A stretch of 64,000 bases of DNA, from positions 186,001 to 250,000 of the forward strand of contig NZ_JAUSUM010000001.1 of the NCBI RefSeq assembly GCF_030813635.1, given 5' to 3'. Below are positions 37,888 to 49,800 of this stretch, piece after piece. A program made the translations under genes and the position numbers. Source of the DNA: Salibacterium salarium (GTDB taxonomy: Bacteria > Bacillota > Bacilli > Bacillales > Marinococcaceae). How positions within the stretch are numbered: the first letter of the stretch is position 1; the number at the start of each line of letters is the position of its first letter. The notes beneath the pieces are model-generated. The model worked only from the letters and a program-made list of their open reading frames with translations. It had not been told where the DNA came from and did not search any database.

Positions 37888-38379
37888 GTGCCAGAAACTA
37901 TGATTTGGGGTGACGTTCTATTTTCGATTGTTACATTTGTTATTCTGATGCTGGCTTTGCGCAAGTTTGCGTGGGGACCAATCATGAATATGATGAAACA
38001 ACGTGAAGAACACGTTGCCAGTGAGATAGAAACAGCTGAAAAAAACCGCCAAGATGCGGAGAAATATGTAGAAGAACAACGGCAGGAATTGGAACGTGCG
38101 CGTGATGAAGCACAATCCATTATTGCCAATGCAAAAAAGACAAGCGAAAAGCAGGGCGAAGATATTATCGCTCAATCACGAGCAGAAGCAGAGCGCATGA
38201 AAGAAAACGCGCTTGCTGATATTGCACGGGAAAAAGAACAAGCTGTCGCTGAATTGCGTGAACAGGTTGGGTCCTTGTCTGTTATGATTGCATCCAAGAT
38301 TATCGAGAAAGAATTGGATGAAAAAGAACAAGAACAGCTTATTGATGACTATGTGAAAGAGGCAGGCGACCGGCTATGA
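37888..38379 (+). CDS. atpF: ATP synthase Fo subunit b
   Basis: 163 residues: one N-terminal membrane helix ([19 protein letters not shown]) followed by a long charged coiled coil that forms the peripheral stalk. GTG 37888 is chosen because AAAGGAG ends 8 nt upstream; a GTG at 37879 lies inside that site. The stop codon overlaps the atpH start (ATGA), implying translational coupling. Confidence 0.93.
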   Translation: MPETMIWGDVLFSIVTFVILMLALRKFAWGPIMNMMKQREEHVASEIETAEKNRQDAEKYVEEQRQELERARDEAQSIIANAKKTSEKQGEDIIAQSRAEAERMKENALADIAREKEQAVAELREQVGSLSVMIASKIIEKELDEKEQEQLIDDYVKEAGDRL

Positions 38380-38918
38380 GTAGAGCAGCAGCGAACCGTT
38401 ATGCCGTAGCCCTGTTTGAACTTTCAAAGGAAAAAGGTGTGCTGGATCAGACTCGTTCAGAGTTGGAAGTAGTGAAACAAGTATTCACAGACAATGAAGA
38501 ATTTCACGAGCTGCTAGGCCACCCAATGGTTTCTAAAGAAAAGAAACAAAGCCTTATTCAAGAAAGTTTTTCTGCTTTCAGTGATATTGTGCAGCATACT
38601 TTGCTGCTTTTATTAGAGAAAAAAAGGATAGACACCGTTTATCAAATAGTAGAAAAATTTGAAGAACTAGCAGATGAAGAACAAAAAATCGGACACGCCA
38701 CCGTTTATACGGTGAAGCCGTTGTCTGAAGCAGAGCACGATAAGATTTCTCAAACTTTTGCGGAGAAGACCGGAAAAGATACACTTCATATTAAGAATGA
38801 AATTGATTCTGAACTTATTGGCGGAATGAAAGTTCATATTGGTGACATTATTTTTGATGGAAGTGTAAAAGGTCAATTGAACCGATTGGAACGCAATCTG
38901 GTTTCCGGGAAACGATAG
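38376..38918 (+). CDS. atpH: ATP synthase F1 subunit delta
   Basis: 180 residues, connecting F1 to the peripheral stalk. The N-terminal six-helix domain begins [17 protein letters not shown], and the C-terminal OSCP/delta signature reads [15 protein letters not shown]. Length is typical. The start ATG overlaps the atpF stop codon by four bases; atpA follows after 19 bases. Confidence 0.94.
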   Translation: MSRAAANRYAVALFELSKEKGVLDQTRSELEVVKQVFTDNEEFHELLGHPMVSKEKKQSLIQESFSAFSDIVQHTLLLLLEKKRIDTVYQIVEKFEELADEEQKIGHATVYTVKPLSEAEHDKISQTFAEKTGKDTLHIKNEIDSELIGGMKVHIGDIIFDGSVKGQLNRLERNLVSGKR

Positions 38919-38931
38919 AAGATAGGGGTGA

Positions 38932-40446
<1,515 letters not shown>

Positions 40447-40452
40447 TACAAA

Positions 40453-40510
40453 CAAATAGGTCTCCTATCTGACTTGCCCTATTTGAAGCGGTACTGTTTA
40501 TTAGGAGACC
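40453..40510 (+). other. Competing hairpins between atpA and atpG
   Basis: CAAATAGG (40453-40460) can pair with CCTATTTG (40478-40485), and GGTCTCCTA (40459-40467) can pair with TAGGAGACC (40502-40510). The two left arms share two bases, so the stems largely compete or must adjust. Neither is followed by a T run. Confidence 0.5.
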
Positions 40511-40545
40511 GTTGCCTAGTTGCACCAGTGTAAAAAAGGTGGTGA

Positions 40546-41421
<876 letters not shown>

Positions 41422-41444
41422 ATAATACTTGAGATAAGATTTAG

Positions 41445-42872
<1,428 letters not shown>

Positions 42873-42888
42873 GCGGGAATGCTGTTAA

Positions 42889-43302
<414 letters not shown>

Positions 43303-43304
43303 CA

Positions 43305-43352
43305 CAAAAAAGCTGTTCTTAAACGGAGTTTCGTTTTAGAACAGCTTTTTTT
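43305..43352 (+). terminator. atp operon terminator
   Basis: AAAAAAGCTGTTCT and AGAACAGCTTTTTT with additional internal pairing make a strong stem, with a T7 end. Confidence 0.9.
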
Positions 43353-43695
43353 ATGAAACAAAGAAAGTATAGAGTTTGCGTGATTTACATTTTGGACGAA
43401 CCTTCAACAGAAGCGAAGGCAGGCGTTTCCAGCGGAAAAAGTATGAAGGCAGCTGAAAGAATCCACGTGTGAACGGCTTCCATTATATCAAGACGGTAGG
43501 TGAGACCGGAGCAGGCGAGACTCCTGTGGAAAAAGCATGAGTCGAAAGACCCGGAGAAAGAGCCGACAAGCGCTTTCGAAGAGGCTGAGGACATGCCCAG
43601 GGAAAGCGAGCCTGCACAGGGATCACCGCTCTTGTTATTCAAGCCCCGTATGAATCAAGTGTAATCGTGTGCTGACACAACGCCCCGTACCGAAA
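43353..43695. repeat. Intergenic region with a Bacillaceae-type dispersed repeat
   Basis: A 340-base gap between convergent transcripts. From about 43480 to 43640 it reads GAGACTCCTGTGGAAAAAGC, GAGTCGAAAGACCCGGAG, CGAAGAGGCTGAGGACATGCCC and GGAAAGCGAGCCTGCACAGGGATCA. From memory, this GACTCCTGCGGGAA / GGAAAGCGAAGCCTGCAC wording is a widespread intergenic repeat in Bacillaceae genomes. GAGG-CATGCC and GGAAAGCG also occur in the R1 blocks of this window. No gene is present. Confidence 0.6.
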
Positions 43696-44196
43696 TTATC
43701 CTTTTTTCCACAATATATCGTATTTAACGATAAATATTCCCTTGTTCGTCTTGATTTCAACATTATATTTCTCGGGAAATATAATAGAACTATTTTGAAG
43801 ATAAGGTTGAGGATACTTATCTAATAAATAAAGAAAGTACCGGTAGGCGTTGTTTAAATGACCAGGCCATTGATAAAAACGCCTATACGGAATATGTGAA
43901 TTCCATTTTAAGAAAAAGTAAAATATATTTTTTTCTTCTACTGCAGCTTCTTTTTTTATGTATCCCCACATATGTTCCATTGTATTTATCACAGCTTTGT
44001 AGTCGTATGGTTTTCCTTTTAGTATTCGGAGGGTTTGCAGCATGAGTGTTATATCAAGAAAGGTCGTTATGCCTTTTGTAAGAGAGGAACAGTGTCTATA
44101 ATGGTTGTACCCTTTACTCATCACATCATATTTATGAACGGCCCATATTTTTTCGACTAGGGATGAGGCTGTGTTTACGTTATGAACAGGTTCCAT
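43696..44196 (-). CDS. DUF1722 (YbgA-type) domain protein
   Basis: 166 residues, cytosolic. The first two thirds match the DUF1722 pattern: KIWAVHKYDVMSKGYNHYRH, a Leu-rich helix, then NTMEHMWGYIKKEAAVEEKN and FFLKWNSHIPY. The C-terminal 50 residues are more basic and aromatic. AAAGGAGGG lies before the ATG. In enterobacteria the domain is fused or adjacent to photolyase or DUF523; here it stands alone, reverse, within the atp-murA gap. The function is unknown. The gene is more AT-rich than its neighbours, suggesting later acquisition. Confidence 0.7.
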   Translation of the reverse strand: MEPVHNVNTASSLVEKIWAVHKYDVMSKGYNHYRHCSSLTKGITTFLDITLMLQTLRILKGKPYDYKAVINTMEHMWGYIKKEAAVEEKNIFYFFLKWNSHIPYRRFYQWPGHLNNAYRYFLYLLDKYPQPYLQNSSIIFPEKYNVEIKTNKGIFIVKYDILWKKG

Positions 44197-44526
44197 TTAC
44201 GTCCCTCCTTTAAAAACTTATCGTCTCTATTACAAAAACGTTACACAAATGCACACTCATTGTAATAAAAATTTAAAATTTTATTTTTTATGGTATCAAT
44301 TTTTGTCTATTTTTATTATAATAGTAAAGTAGGACCTATGTTATAGTATAAATATTAAAAAAATTGTATTTTGTCGATTTTTTTGCAAAACTAGTTATGA
44401 TGCCCTATAAACCGTATAATTGTTAATAATTATACGTAATGGGAAAATTGGCTCTTTCTTTTTTGTGTGTTATAGCCTAACATACTCTACGGACTGTCAG
44501 AAAGGGACTTTAAGGAGTTTTTCATA
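44197..44526. promoter_or_regulatory. AT-rich divergent promoter region with palindrome
   Basis: 330 bases, very AT-rich, between the reverse DUF1722 gene and the forward DUF1146 gene. It contains a perfect palindrome CGTATAATT-GTTAAT-AATTATACG at 44413-44436, which includes a TATAAT and could be an operator over a -10 element. Several other TATAAT-like hexamers occur. No frame is convincing. Confidence 0.45.
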
Positions 44527-44757
44527 ATGAACCCTGAAGGGCAAGAAGCAGTATTACATATTACTGTAAATCTCGTTTTTCTGGTAATTGTATGGTGGAG
44601 CTTACAGACATTTCGCTTTGATGTTTTCATGCGGAATCCAGAAGGACCGAAGGCAAAATTGCTTATGGTTCTGGTGACGATTGCGATAAGCCACCTAGTT
44701 AGTTCTTTCTTTATTGAATATTTAAATGGTTCGTTGATGTTAAGGTATTTGTTGTAA
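44527..44757 (+). CDS. ywzB: DUF1146 small membrane protein YwzB
   Basis: 76 residues with two hydrophobic segments separated by a basic loop (FLVIVWWSLQ, then MRNPEGPKAKLLMVLVTIAISHLVSSFF). The W-S-L-Q...F...NP.G..AK pattern is the DUF1146 family (YwzB). AAGGAG precedes the ATG by about 9 nt. In B. subtilis ywzB also lies between atpC and murAA. The function is unknown. Confidence 0.85.
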   Translation: MNPEGQEAVLHITVNLVFLVIVWWSLQTFRFDVFMRNPEGPKAKLLMVLVTIAISHLVSSFFIEYLNGSLMLRYLL

Positions 44758-45233
44758 AACGACATCAATAGACATATTTCTCCTTGAACTACCATGTATG
44801 CTGTGGTTTACATAGGTGAAAATGTATAACAAGAAGACTTTAAAGAGTCAATGGATTTTTTTGTCTTTAATGATGTCGAAAAAGCATGATTAAAGACAAA
44901 AAAAGTCGGGAATATCAGTCGACTAGCCATGACAATAACCTAAAAAATTGTTGTAACGTTGTCTACAAAGTGACGACTAAGGCAAAGAATGGATGGCTGC
45001 CTGAAAGAGCTTTACTTATGGATGAACAGAATGGGCACTTGTTTCATCGTAGGACAGGGCACGCCTAGTTGGACTAATGAATATGTATAAATTAAAGCGG
45101 TATATCCTGTCTGTTAGGCCGCATATTGTAGTATGTTATTATGTCAGATTTCGGTTAAGAGATACACGCAGGATATTCACACATTTCATTTACAGAAAAT
45201 ATAGGATTATTAACGGACGCGGAGGGGAATACG
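44758..45233. other. Intergenic region before the second murA
   Basis: 475 bases without a recognised gene, where B. subtilis has ywmB. A perfect 16-bp inverted repeat (TTTTTTTGTCTTTAAT at 44856-44871, ATTAAAGACAAAAAAA at 44889-44904) has a 17-base spacer and A-runs, not T-runs, at its 3' end, so it is not a terminator on either strand. A 60-codon frame at 44886-45068 has no ribosome site and no recognisable similarity. Confidence 0.5.
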
Positions 45234-46556
45234 TTGGATAAAATTTTAGTGAGAGGAGGAAAGCGGCTGAAGGGAACAGTAAAAGCAGAAGGTGCCAAAA
45301 ATGCTGTTCTGCCTGTTATAGCCGCTTCTCTCCTTGCTGAAGAAGGAACGAGCACTATATATGATGTCCCATCTTTAGCAGATGTATTTACAATGAAAAA
45401 TGTACTGACTTATATGGACGCTGATGTGAGTTTTGAAAATGGTGTATTTACTTCTAATGCAAGTGGTTCGTTAACTACAGAAGCACCGTTTGAATATGTT
45501 CGAAAGATGCGAGCTTCTTTTCTCGTGATGGGACCGTTGCTAGCAAGAAAAGGGTGCGCTCATATTGCACTTCCCGGAGGCTGCGCTATAGGTTCCCGGC
45601 CTATTGATCAGCATTTGAAGGGTTTTGAAGCGATGGGAGCCACTGTAGAAATTGGGAATGGGTATATTGAAGCGAAAGTACAGGATCGTCTTCAAGGAGC
45701 CCGCATTTATCTAGATTTCCCGAGTGTAGGTGCTACAGAAAATATTATGATGGCTGCTACCTTGGCAGAAGGAACGACAATTCTTGAAAATGTAGCGGAA
45801 GAACCAGAGATTGTAGACCTTGCCAATTACTTGAATGCTATGGGAGCCAACGTTCGGGGAGCCGGCACAGGTACGATACGTATTGACGGTGTGAAGCATT
45901 TATACGGGGCGGACCATACAATCATACCAGACCGGATTGAAGCAGGATCGTTTATGATTGCTGCAGCTATTACTGGTGGTGACGTGTTTGTCGAAGGGGC
46001 CATTCATGAGCATATTAGACCGCTTGTCGCCAAACTTCGCGAAATGGGCGTTGTCATTGAAGAATATGACAATGGAATGCAAGTGACAGGTCCGGATATT
46101 CTTCGTCCGGTCGACTTGAAAACCATGCCGCATCCCGGATTTCCAACAGATATGCAGGCTCAATTTATGGCGCTGTTAACTCAGGCGAAAGGAACCGCAG
46201 TTATTACAGAAACGGTTTTCGAAAATCGCTTCATGCATGTGGAAGAATTCCGGCGCATGGACGCTGATATTAAGATTGAAGGCAGAACTGCTATCGTAAC
46301 AGGGCCTGTTCGCTTACAAGGAGCGGAAGTCGCCGCAACCGATTTGCGTGCAGGGGCTGCGTTAATCATTGCCGGTCTTGTTGCTGATGGAGAAACAACG
46401 CTAACGGAGCTTCGCCATCTCGACCGAGGTTATGTTGACTTCCACGAGAAACTACAAGGACTTGGCGCAAAAATTGAACGAGTGAGCGGAGTAGACCTAA
46501 CAGAAGCAGAAGAAGCGAATGCTGATGTTGAAGTGCTTCGTACTGCTAATAATTAA
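45234..46556 (+). CDS. murA: UDP-N-acetylglucosamine 1-carboxyvinyltransferase (second copy, MurAA type)
   Basis: 440 residues, the second MurA paralog, catalysing the same PEP transfer to UDP-GlcNAc as the copy at 16606. [19 protein letters not shown] at the N-terminus, catalytic Cys117 in [13 protein letters not shown], and [15 protein letters not shown] late. It has a slightly longer, acidic C-terminal tail. The start is TTG behind GGAGGGG. The position upstream of spoIID marks it as the MurAA ortholog, which is the essential copy in B. subtilis. Confidence 0.95.
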   Translation: MDKILVRGGKRLKGTVKAEGAKNAVLPVIAASLLAEEGTSTIYDVPSLADVFTMKNVLTYMDADVSFENGVFTSNASGSLTTEAPFEYVRKMRASFLVMGPLLARKGCAHIALPGGCAIGSRPIDQHLKGFEAMGATVEIGNGYIEAKVQDRLQGARIYLDFPSVGATENIMMAATLAEGTTILENVAEEPEIVDLANYLNAMGANVRGAGTGTIRIDGVKHLYGADHTIIPDRIEAGSFMIAAAITGGDVFVEGAIHEHIRPLVAKLREMGVVIEEYDNGMQVTGPDILRPVDLKTMPHPGFPTDMQAQFMALLTQAKGTAVITETVFENRFMHVEEFRRMDADIKIEGRTAIVTGPVRLQGAEVAATDLRAGAALIIAGLVADGETTLTELRHLDRGYVDFHEKLQGLGAKIERVSGVDLTEAEEANADVEVLRTANN

Positions 46557-46565
46557 TAACCGAGA

Positions 46566-46605
46566 GAAAACCGATTCCGTTTTGATGGGAATCGGTTTTT
46601 ATTTT
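46566..46605 (+). terminator. murA terminator
   Basis: AAAACCGATTCC and GGAATCGGTTTT form a perfect 12-bp stem with a 9-nt loop; TATTTT follows. Confidence 0.9.
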
Positions 46606-46729
46606 ATGAGGCACAAGCACCTAGCCGTGTGGATATATTTGTTTTTCAATAGCATAATGGTCTTTTTTCCTTCATATGGTAGAAGGTATTTACCGTAACT
46701 ACATATGAAAAGAACAGGAGGCCGTATGC

Positions 46730-47722
46730 ATGAAAAAAGGGGTTTTCCTTTCTGTAATAATGATTACTCTTTTTTTTCTTATTCCAGTCCTATTGGTCAT
46801 GGTTCCAGATCAGGAGGACAAGATGTCAGAAAGCGCAGAAAAGGCAACAACGGGAGGGTCGCGACAGGCATTGACGAAACAGTTGGATAAAGAAACGGAG
46901 GAGAGAATCGTGCCTGTCTTTCGAAATGAGACGGAAACAGTGGAAGAAACGGATTTAGAAACATATGTGGCTGGAGTCGTAGCGTCAGAAATGCCTGTCG
47001 AATTTGATATAGAAGCATTAAAGGCGCAGGCCCTAACAGCACGCACGTATGTCGCTAAACAAATGTCATCGTCCTCTGATATTAATTTACCGCAGGGAGC
47101 GCTTGTTACAGATACGAAGATGCATCAAGTGTATAAAAGTGAAGAGGAGTTGAAAAAAGAGTGGGGCGACGATTATGAGTGGAAAATGGATAAAGTAAAA
47201 GAAGCGGTGCTCGCGACACAAGGGCAGGTACTAACCTACGAAGGGGAGCCTATAACAGCAGCTTTCTTTTCAACAAGTAACGGGTATACCGAAAACGCGG
47301 AAGATTATTGGGAAAATCCAGAGCCCTATTTGCAGAGCGTAGAAAGCCCATGGGATAATGAGTCCCCCCGTTATGAAAACGTGAAACGAATGACCGTTGC
47401 TGATGTAGAACAAAAATTAAATATTACAATCGGAGCTGGAGAAACAGGAGAAATTTTAAACAGAACAGATGGAAATCGGGTAGATGAAGTAAAACTTGGT
47501 GGAAAAACGTTTGATGGCCGTCACATTCGAGAAGAGCTAGAGCTTGATTCTAGTGATTTTCAAATGACGAGAGAGGGAACAGAAATGGTGTTTACGACAA
47601 AGGGCTGGGGTCATGGTGTAGGAATGAGTCAGTATGGAGCCGATGGAATGGCCAAAGAAGGAAAAGATTATCAAGAGATATTGCAACACTATTTTAAAGA
47701 CGTTGTTATATCAAGTTTATAA
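46730..47722 (+). CDS. spoIID: Stage II sporulation protein D
   Basis: 330 residues. A mother-cell lytic transglycosylase that, with SpoIIP and SpoIIM, remodels septal peptidoglycan during engulfment. N-terminal membrane anchor (FLSVIMITLFFLIPVLLVM), then the SpoIID domain with YVAGVVASEMPVEF carrying the catalytic Glu87, ALKAQALTARTYV, and the C-terminal GWGHGVGMSQYGADGMAKEG. AGGAGG precedes the ATG. A sigma-E-like ATATATT / CATAATGG pair at 46633-46660 is present, with a spacer one base short. Confidence 0.94.
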   Translation: MKKGVFLSVIMITLFFLIPVLLVMVPDQEDKMSESAEKATTGGSRQALTKQLDKETEERIVPVFRNETETVEETDLETYVAGVVASEMPVEFDIEALKAQALTARTYVAKQMSSSSDINLPQGALVTDTKMHQVYKSEEELKKEWGDDYEWKMDKVKEAVLATQGQVLTYEGEPITAAFFSTSNGYTENAEDYWENPEPYLQSVESPWDNESPRYENVKRMTVADVEQKLNITIGAGETGEILNRTDGNRVDEVKLGGKTFDGRHIREELELDSSDFQMTREGTEMVFTTKGWGHGVGMSQYGADGMAKEGKDYQEILQHYFKDVVISSL

Positions 47723-47758
47723 AGCATTACAAAAATTTCTAATAATTTTATAGGTCAG

Positions 47759-47788
47759 GTATATTTTTCCTCGCATCTGTTCAGAATG
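47759..47788 (+). promoter_or_regulatory. Sigma-F-type promoter for spoIIQ
   Basis: GTATA at 47759-47763, exactly 15 bases, then GTTCAGAATG at 47779-47788, fitting GYWTA-N15-GGNRANAHTR with two mismatches. The -10 closely resembles that of spoIIR here (GTCCACAATG). The predicted transcript would begin almost at the spoIIQ ribosome site, giving a very short leader. Confidence 0.5.
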
Positions 47789-47806
47789 GGTGCTGAGGTG
47801 ATAAAT

Positions 47807-48712
47807 ATGAAAGATGAAGAAAAACAGCAGTCTGCTGCCCGCGAAAAAAGAGGAGCAGGAAGCAAACTGCGTCGGTGGTCAAAAAACAAATGGTTTTGGC
47901 CGGCAGCTTATTTAAGTGCTTGCGCTATTCTTTTAGGAACCTATTTTCTTATTCAAAATCCTGTCGGAACGGATCAATCTGATGAAGAAGATCCTTTTGG
48001 CGAGGAAGAAGAATATGCTGAAGAGAACGAGCGCGGCACAGATGAAGATTCCACGCCAACAGCTGCAGAAGATGAAACGATGCAAATGCCAGTAAGCGAT
48101 GAAGAGAGTGTAGATATCATAGGGTATTATTACGATCATGATGCAGCAGCCGAAGAACAACAAGATGCTCTCGTCTACTACAATAACATGTATTACCAGA
48201 ACAAAGGTATTGATCTCGCTGATCAGGATGGTGAAGCGTTTGAAGTAACGGCTGCGGCTACAGGCGAAGTGGTGAATGTAGAAGAAGATGACATTCTAGG
48301 TCACGTGGTAGATGTGAAACATGGTGATGACATTGTAACGTCCTACAGCAGTTTAGAAGATATTGAAGTAGTAGAAGGCGATACGATAACGCAAGGGTCT
48401 GTATTAGGAATGGCATCGAGAAACTTGTATAATAGCGATGCTGGCATTCACGCCCACTTTGAAATTCGTCGAAATGGAGAACCGGTTAATCCGACAGAAG
48501 CGTTTCACCAATCCCTTCAGGCGTTAAACACTTCTGAAAACAAGGAAGATGATGAGACCGCTCGTGATGAAGAGAACCCGGATGAGGAAGAGTCTTCCTC
48601 GCTTCAGGAATTTCCTATTTTTGATGGGGACGATGAAGAAGAAGAGGAAGAATCAGAGGATCAGCAAGGTGAAGATTCTGAAGAACCTGATGAGGATGAA
48701 ACGGAAGAATAA
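47807..48712 (+). CDS. spoIIQ: Stage II sporulation protein Q
   Basis: 301 residues. A forespore membrane protein whose extracytoplasmic LytM-like domain binds SpoIIIAH across the septum. Basic cytosolic N-terminus, a membrane helix (WFWPAAYLSACAILLGTYFLI), an acidic linker, then the M23-like domain with DILGHVVDVKHGDDIVTSYSSL and IHAHFEIRRNG. The first metal-site His of active M23 enzymes is replaced (NKGIDLA), as in the inactive B. subtilis protein. The last 60 residues form a very acidic Glu/Asp tail not typical of SpoIIQ. GAGGTG selects ATG 47807. Confidence 0.9.
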   Translation: MKDEEKQQSAAREKRGAGSKLRRWSKNKWFWPAAYLSACAILLGTYFLIQNPVGTDQSDEEDPFGEEEEYAEENERGTDEDSTPTAAEDETMQMPVSDEESVDIIGYYYDHDAAAEEQQDALVYYNNMYYQNKGIDLADQDGEAFEVTAAATGEVVNVEEDDILGHVVDVKHGDDIVTSYSSLEDIEVVEGDTITQGSVLGMASRNLYNSDAGIHAHFEIRRNGEPVNPTEAFHQSLQALNTSENKEDDETARDEENPDEEESSSLQEFPIFDGDDEEEEEESEDQQGEDSEEPDEDETEE

Positions 48713-48717
48713 TAATA

Positions 48718-48762
48718 TCAAAGCTGTCTGGATCGTTTTTTAATCCAGGCGGCTTTTTTTCT
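48718..48762 (+). terminator. spoIIQ terminator
   Basis: AAGCTGTCTGGAT pairs with ATCCAGGCGGCTT (with G-U pairs) around an 8-nt T-rich loop; T7 follows. Confidence 0.85.
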
Positions 48763-48769
48763 TTTGGTG

Positions 48770-48890
48770 CGAAGATAAGGCTGAGGCCATGCCGTGGAAA
48801 GCGTCCCGTCTGGAGCGGATGCGGAAAGAAGAATATTCTAAAAGGACGGAGCTTGGCGGTTTTTCAAGTTCCGTTTTTCTCAAGATAAGG
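48770..48890. repeat. Dispersed intergenic repeat, family R1
   Basis: GAGGCCATGCCGTGGAAAGCG, CCCGTCTGGAGCGGATGCGG, AAAGAAGAATATTCTAAAAGG and TTCCGTTTTTCTCAAGATA run in the same order as in the block ending at 6783 and partly in the block ending at 32089. Non-coding. It directly precedes copy 2 of the family B element. Confidence 0.65.
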
Positions 48891-49055
48891 CAAATCAATG
48901 TTGAAAATGTCAGAGCATGTCCGAAATGATGTTTTGGAGGACAAGTAAAAGGTAGATGCAGAACATTCTGTCTCTAATACGACCAATCTAGGACAAAACG
49001 TAATGAAAATAGGTATGAAATGTCCTGAATCTTTATCATGCGAGACATTTTAGGG
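48891..49055. repeat. Dispersed 150-165 bp element, copy 2 (family B)
   Basis: Second copy of the element at 32090-32242, with a short insertion (about 12 bases) early on. The conserved 3' hairpin AAATGTC / GACATTT and the block TGTCCTGAATCTTTATCATG are unchanged. Both copies follow a family R1 block ending in TTCCGTTTTT, so R1 plus B behaves as one composite unit. Confidence 0.75.
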
Positions 49056-49067
49056 AAAGGAGAAATT

Positions 49068-49212
49068 TTACTAGCGAAAGAAGAAGAAATACTAGCCAAG
49101 TTGGGGGAGTTACTGGCCAAACGATTTGTTACTGTCTAAATGTGAATGATTACTAGCCAAAAAGAGTGAATTACTGTCCAAAAGACGACTTTTACTATCC
49201 AAAGACAAAAAG
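49068..49212. repeat. Tandem array with 21-bp period before the symporter operon
   Basis: Seven units start at 49068, 49089, 49110, 49129, 49150, 49171 and 49192 (six intervals, five of 21 and one of 19). Consensus TTACTRGCCAAA followed by about 9 variable bases. Read on the reverse strand it would encode a heptapeptide repeat of the LDSNSxF kind, but no ribosome site or coding bias supports a gene. Confidence 0.75.
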
Positions 49213-49400
49213 ACTGACCTTAGGACGTGACGCTCTTCGTTGGACGTCCTGTTCTCGGGCGTTGAAGTCACCACATCCTGTGGGAATGACTCAGACACCC
49301 GGCTACCCTGTGTAGTAAGAATGTCGAAAAAACTTATCCACACTGTCCACAAGTTCTTTCAAAAATCTACAAAATTAATTTTATTTTTTCTAAAAATCGG

Positions 49401-49430
49401 TTGACTTCATATCTGAAAATTTGAAATAAT
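49401..49430 (+). promoter_or_regulatory. Promoter of the symporter operon
   Basis: TTGACT at 49401-49406, 18 bases, then AATAAT at 49425-49430; sixty bases before the first start codon. A perfect single DnaA box (TTATCCACA) lies upstream at 49334-49342. The 49213-49400 stretch otherwise holds only an R1-like fragment (AGGACGTGACGCTCTTCG). Confidence 0.45.
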
Positions 49431-49489
49431 GTGTATTATAACAAATATTAGCCTGCACCTTAACAGACAACAAGGGGGAGGAATTATAC

Positions 49490-49672
49490 GTGCCTATTCT
49501 TATTTTATTTTGGGCATTGGCCATTGCCAGTATTATTGGAATGATTAAATGGAAAAAACCACTGTTACTAACTGTACCATTTGCTGCAATGGGGTTGTAT
49601 CTGCTTGTCCAAGTGATTATGGTTCCATTACCTTTTTGGGAAACGGTTCAGATGATTTTTGGACTAAGGTAA
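49490..49672 (+). CDS. Small membrane protein, first gene of symporter operon
   Basis: 60 residues with two hydrophobic helices (ILILFWALAIASIIGMI and PLLLTVPFAAMGLYLLVQVIM) joined by KWKK. The start is GTG 49490 behind GGGGGAGGA, a very strong ribosome site. I do not recognise the family. It lies 128 bases before the DUF4212 gene in the same direction. A cre site lies between them. Confidence 0.65.
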   Translation: MPILILFWALAIASIIGMIKWKKPLLLTVPFAAMGLYLLVQVIMVPLPFWETVQMIFGLR

Positions 49673-49688
49673 TTTTTAATACGTATTT

Positions 49689-49702
49689 TGTAAGCGATTT
49701 CA
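49689..49702 (+). promoter_or_regulatory. CcpA cre site
   Basis: TGTAAGCGATTTCA matches TGWNANCGNTNWCA at every defined position. It lies between the small membrane gene and the DUF4212 gene, a place where CcpA would act as a roadblock or on an internal promoter. This fits carbon catabolite repression of an uptake system for a secondary carbon source. Confidence 0.6.
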
Positions 49703-49800
49703 ATAATGATGACTAAAAGGAGGTGACGACAAGCAAGTCGCGATACAAGAAGAACAGAATGTACTTAAATGGATGGTAATTTTAACGGAGGTGATAAAAG

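Noticed and set aside
44856-44904. Rho-independent terminator after ywzB
   Set aside because: The inverted repeat is AT-only at its base and ends in A residues on both strands, so it cannot act as an intrinsic terminator.
44886-45068. A 60-codon forward frame before the second murA
   Set aside because: No ribosome site, begins inside a perfect AT-rich inverted repeat and matches no family I know. Could be a remnant but cannot be supported as a gene.
45234-46556. The two MurA genes as a novel duplication
   Set aside because: Two MurA paralogs at exactly these two loci are normal for Bacillus and other low-GC Gram-positives.
49334-49342. A second DnaA-box cluster before the symporter operon
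   Set aside because: Only one perfect box is present; the adjacent CTGTCCACA has two mismatches. Not a cluster.
49110-49352. An 80-codon reverse frame with a heptapeptide repeat (LDSNSxF type)
   Set aside because: The repeat is the translation of a 21-bp DNA array; there is no ribosome site and the non-repeat part has no protein-like composition.
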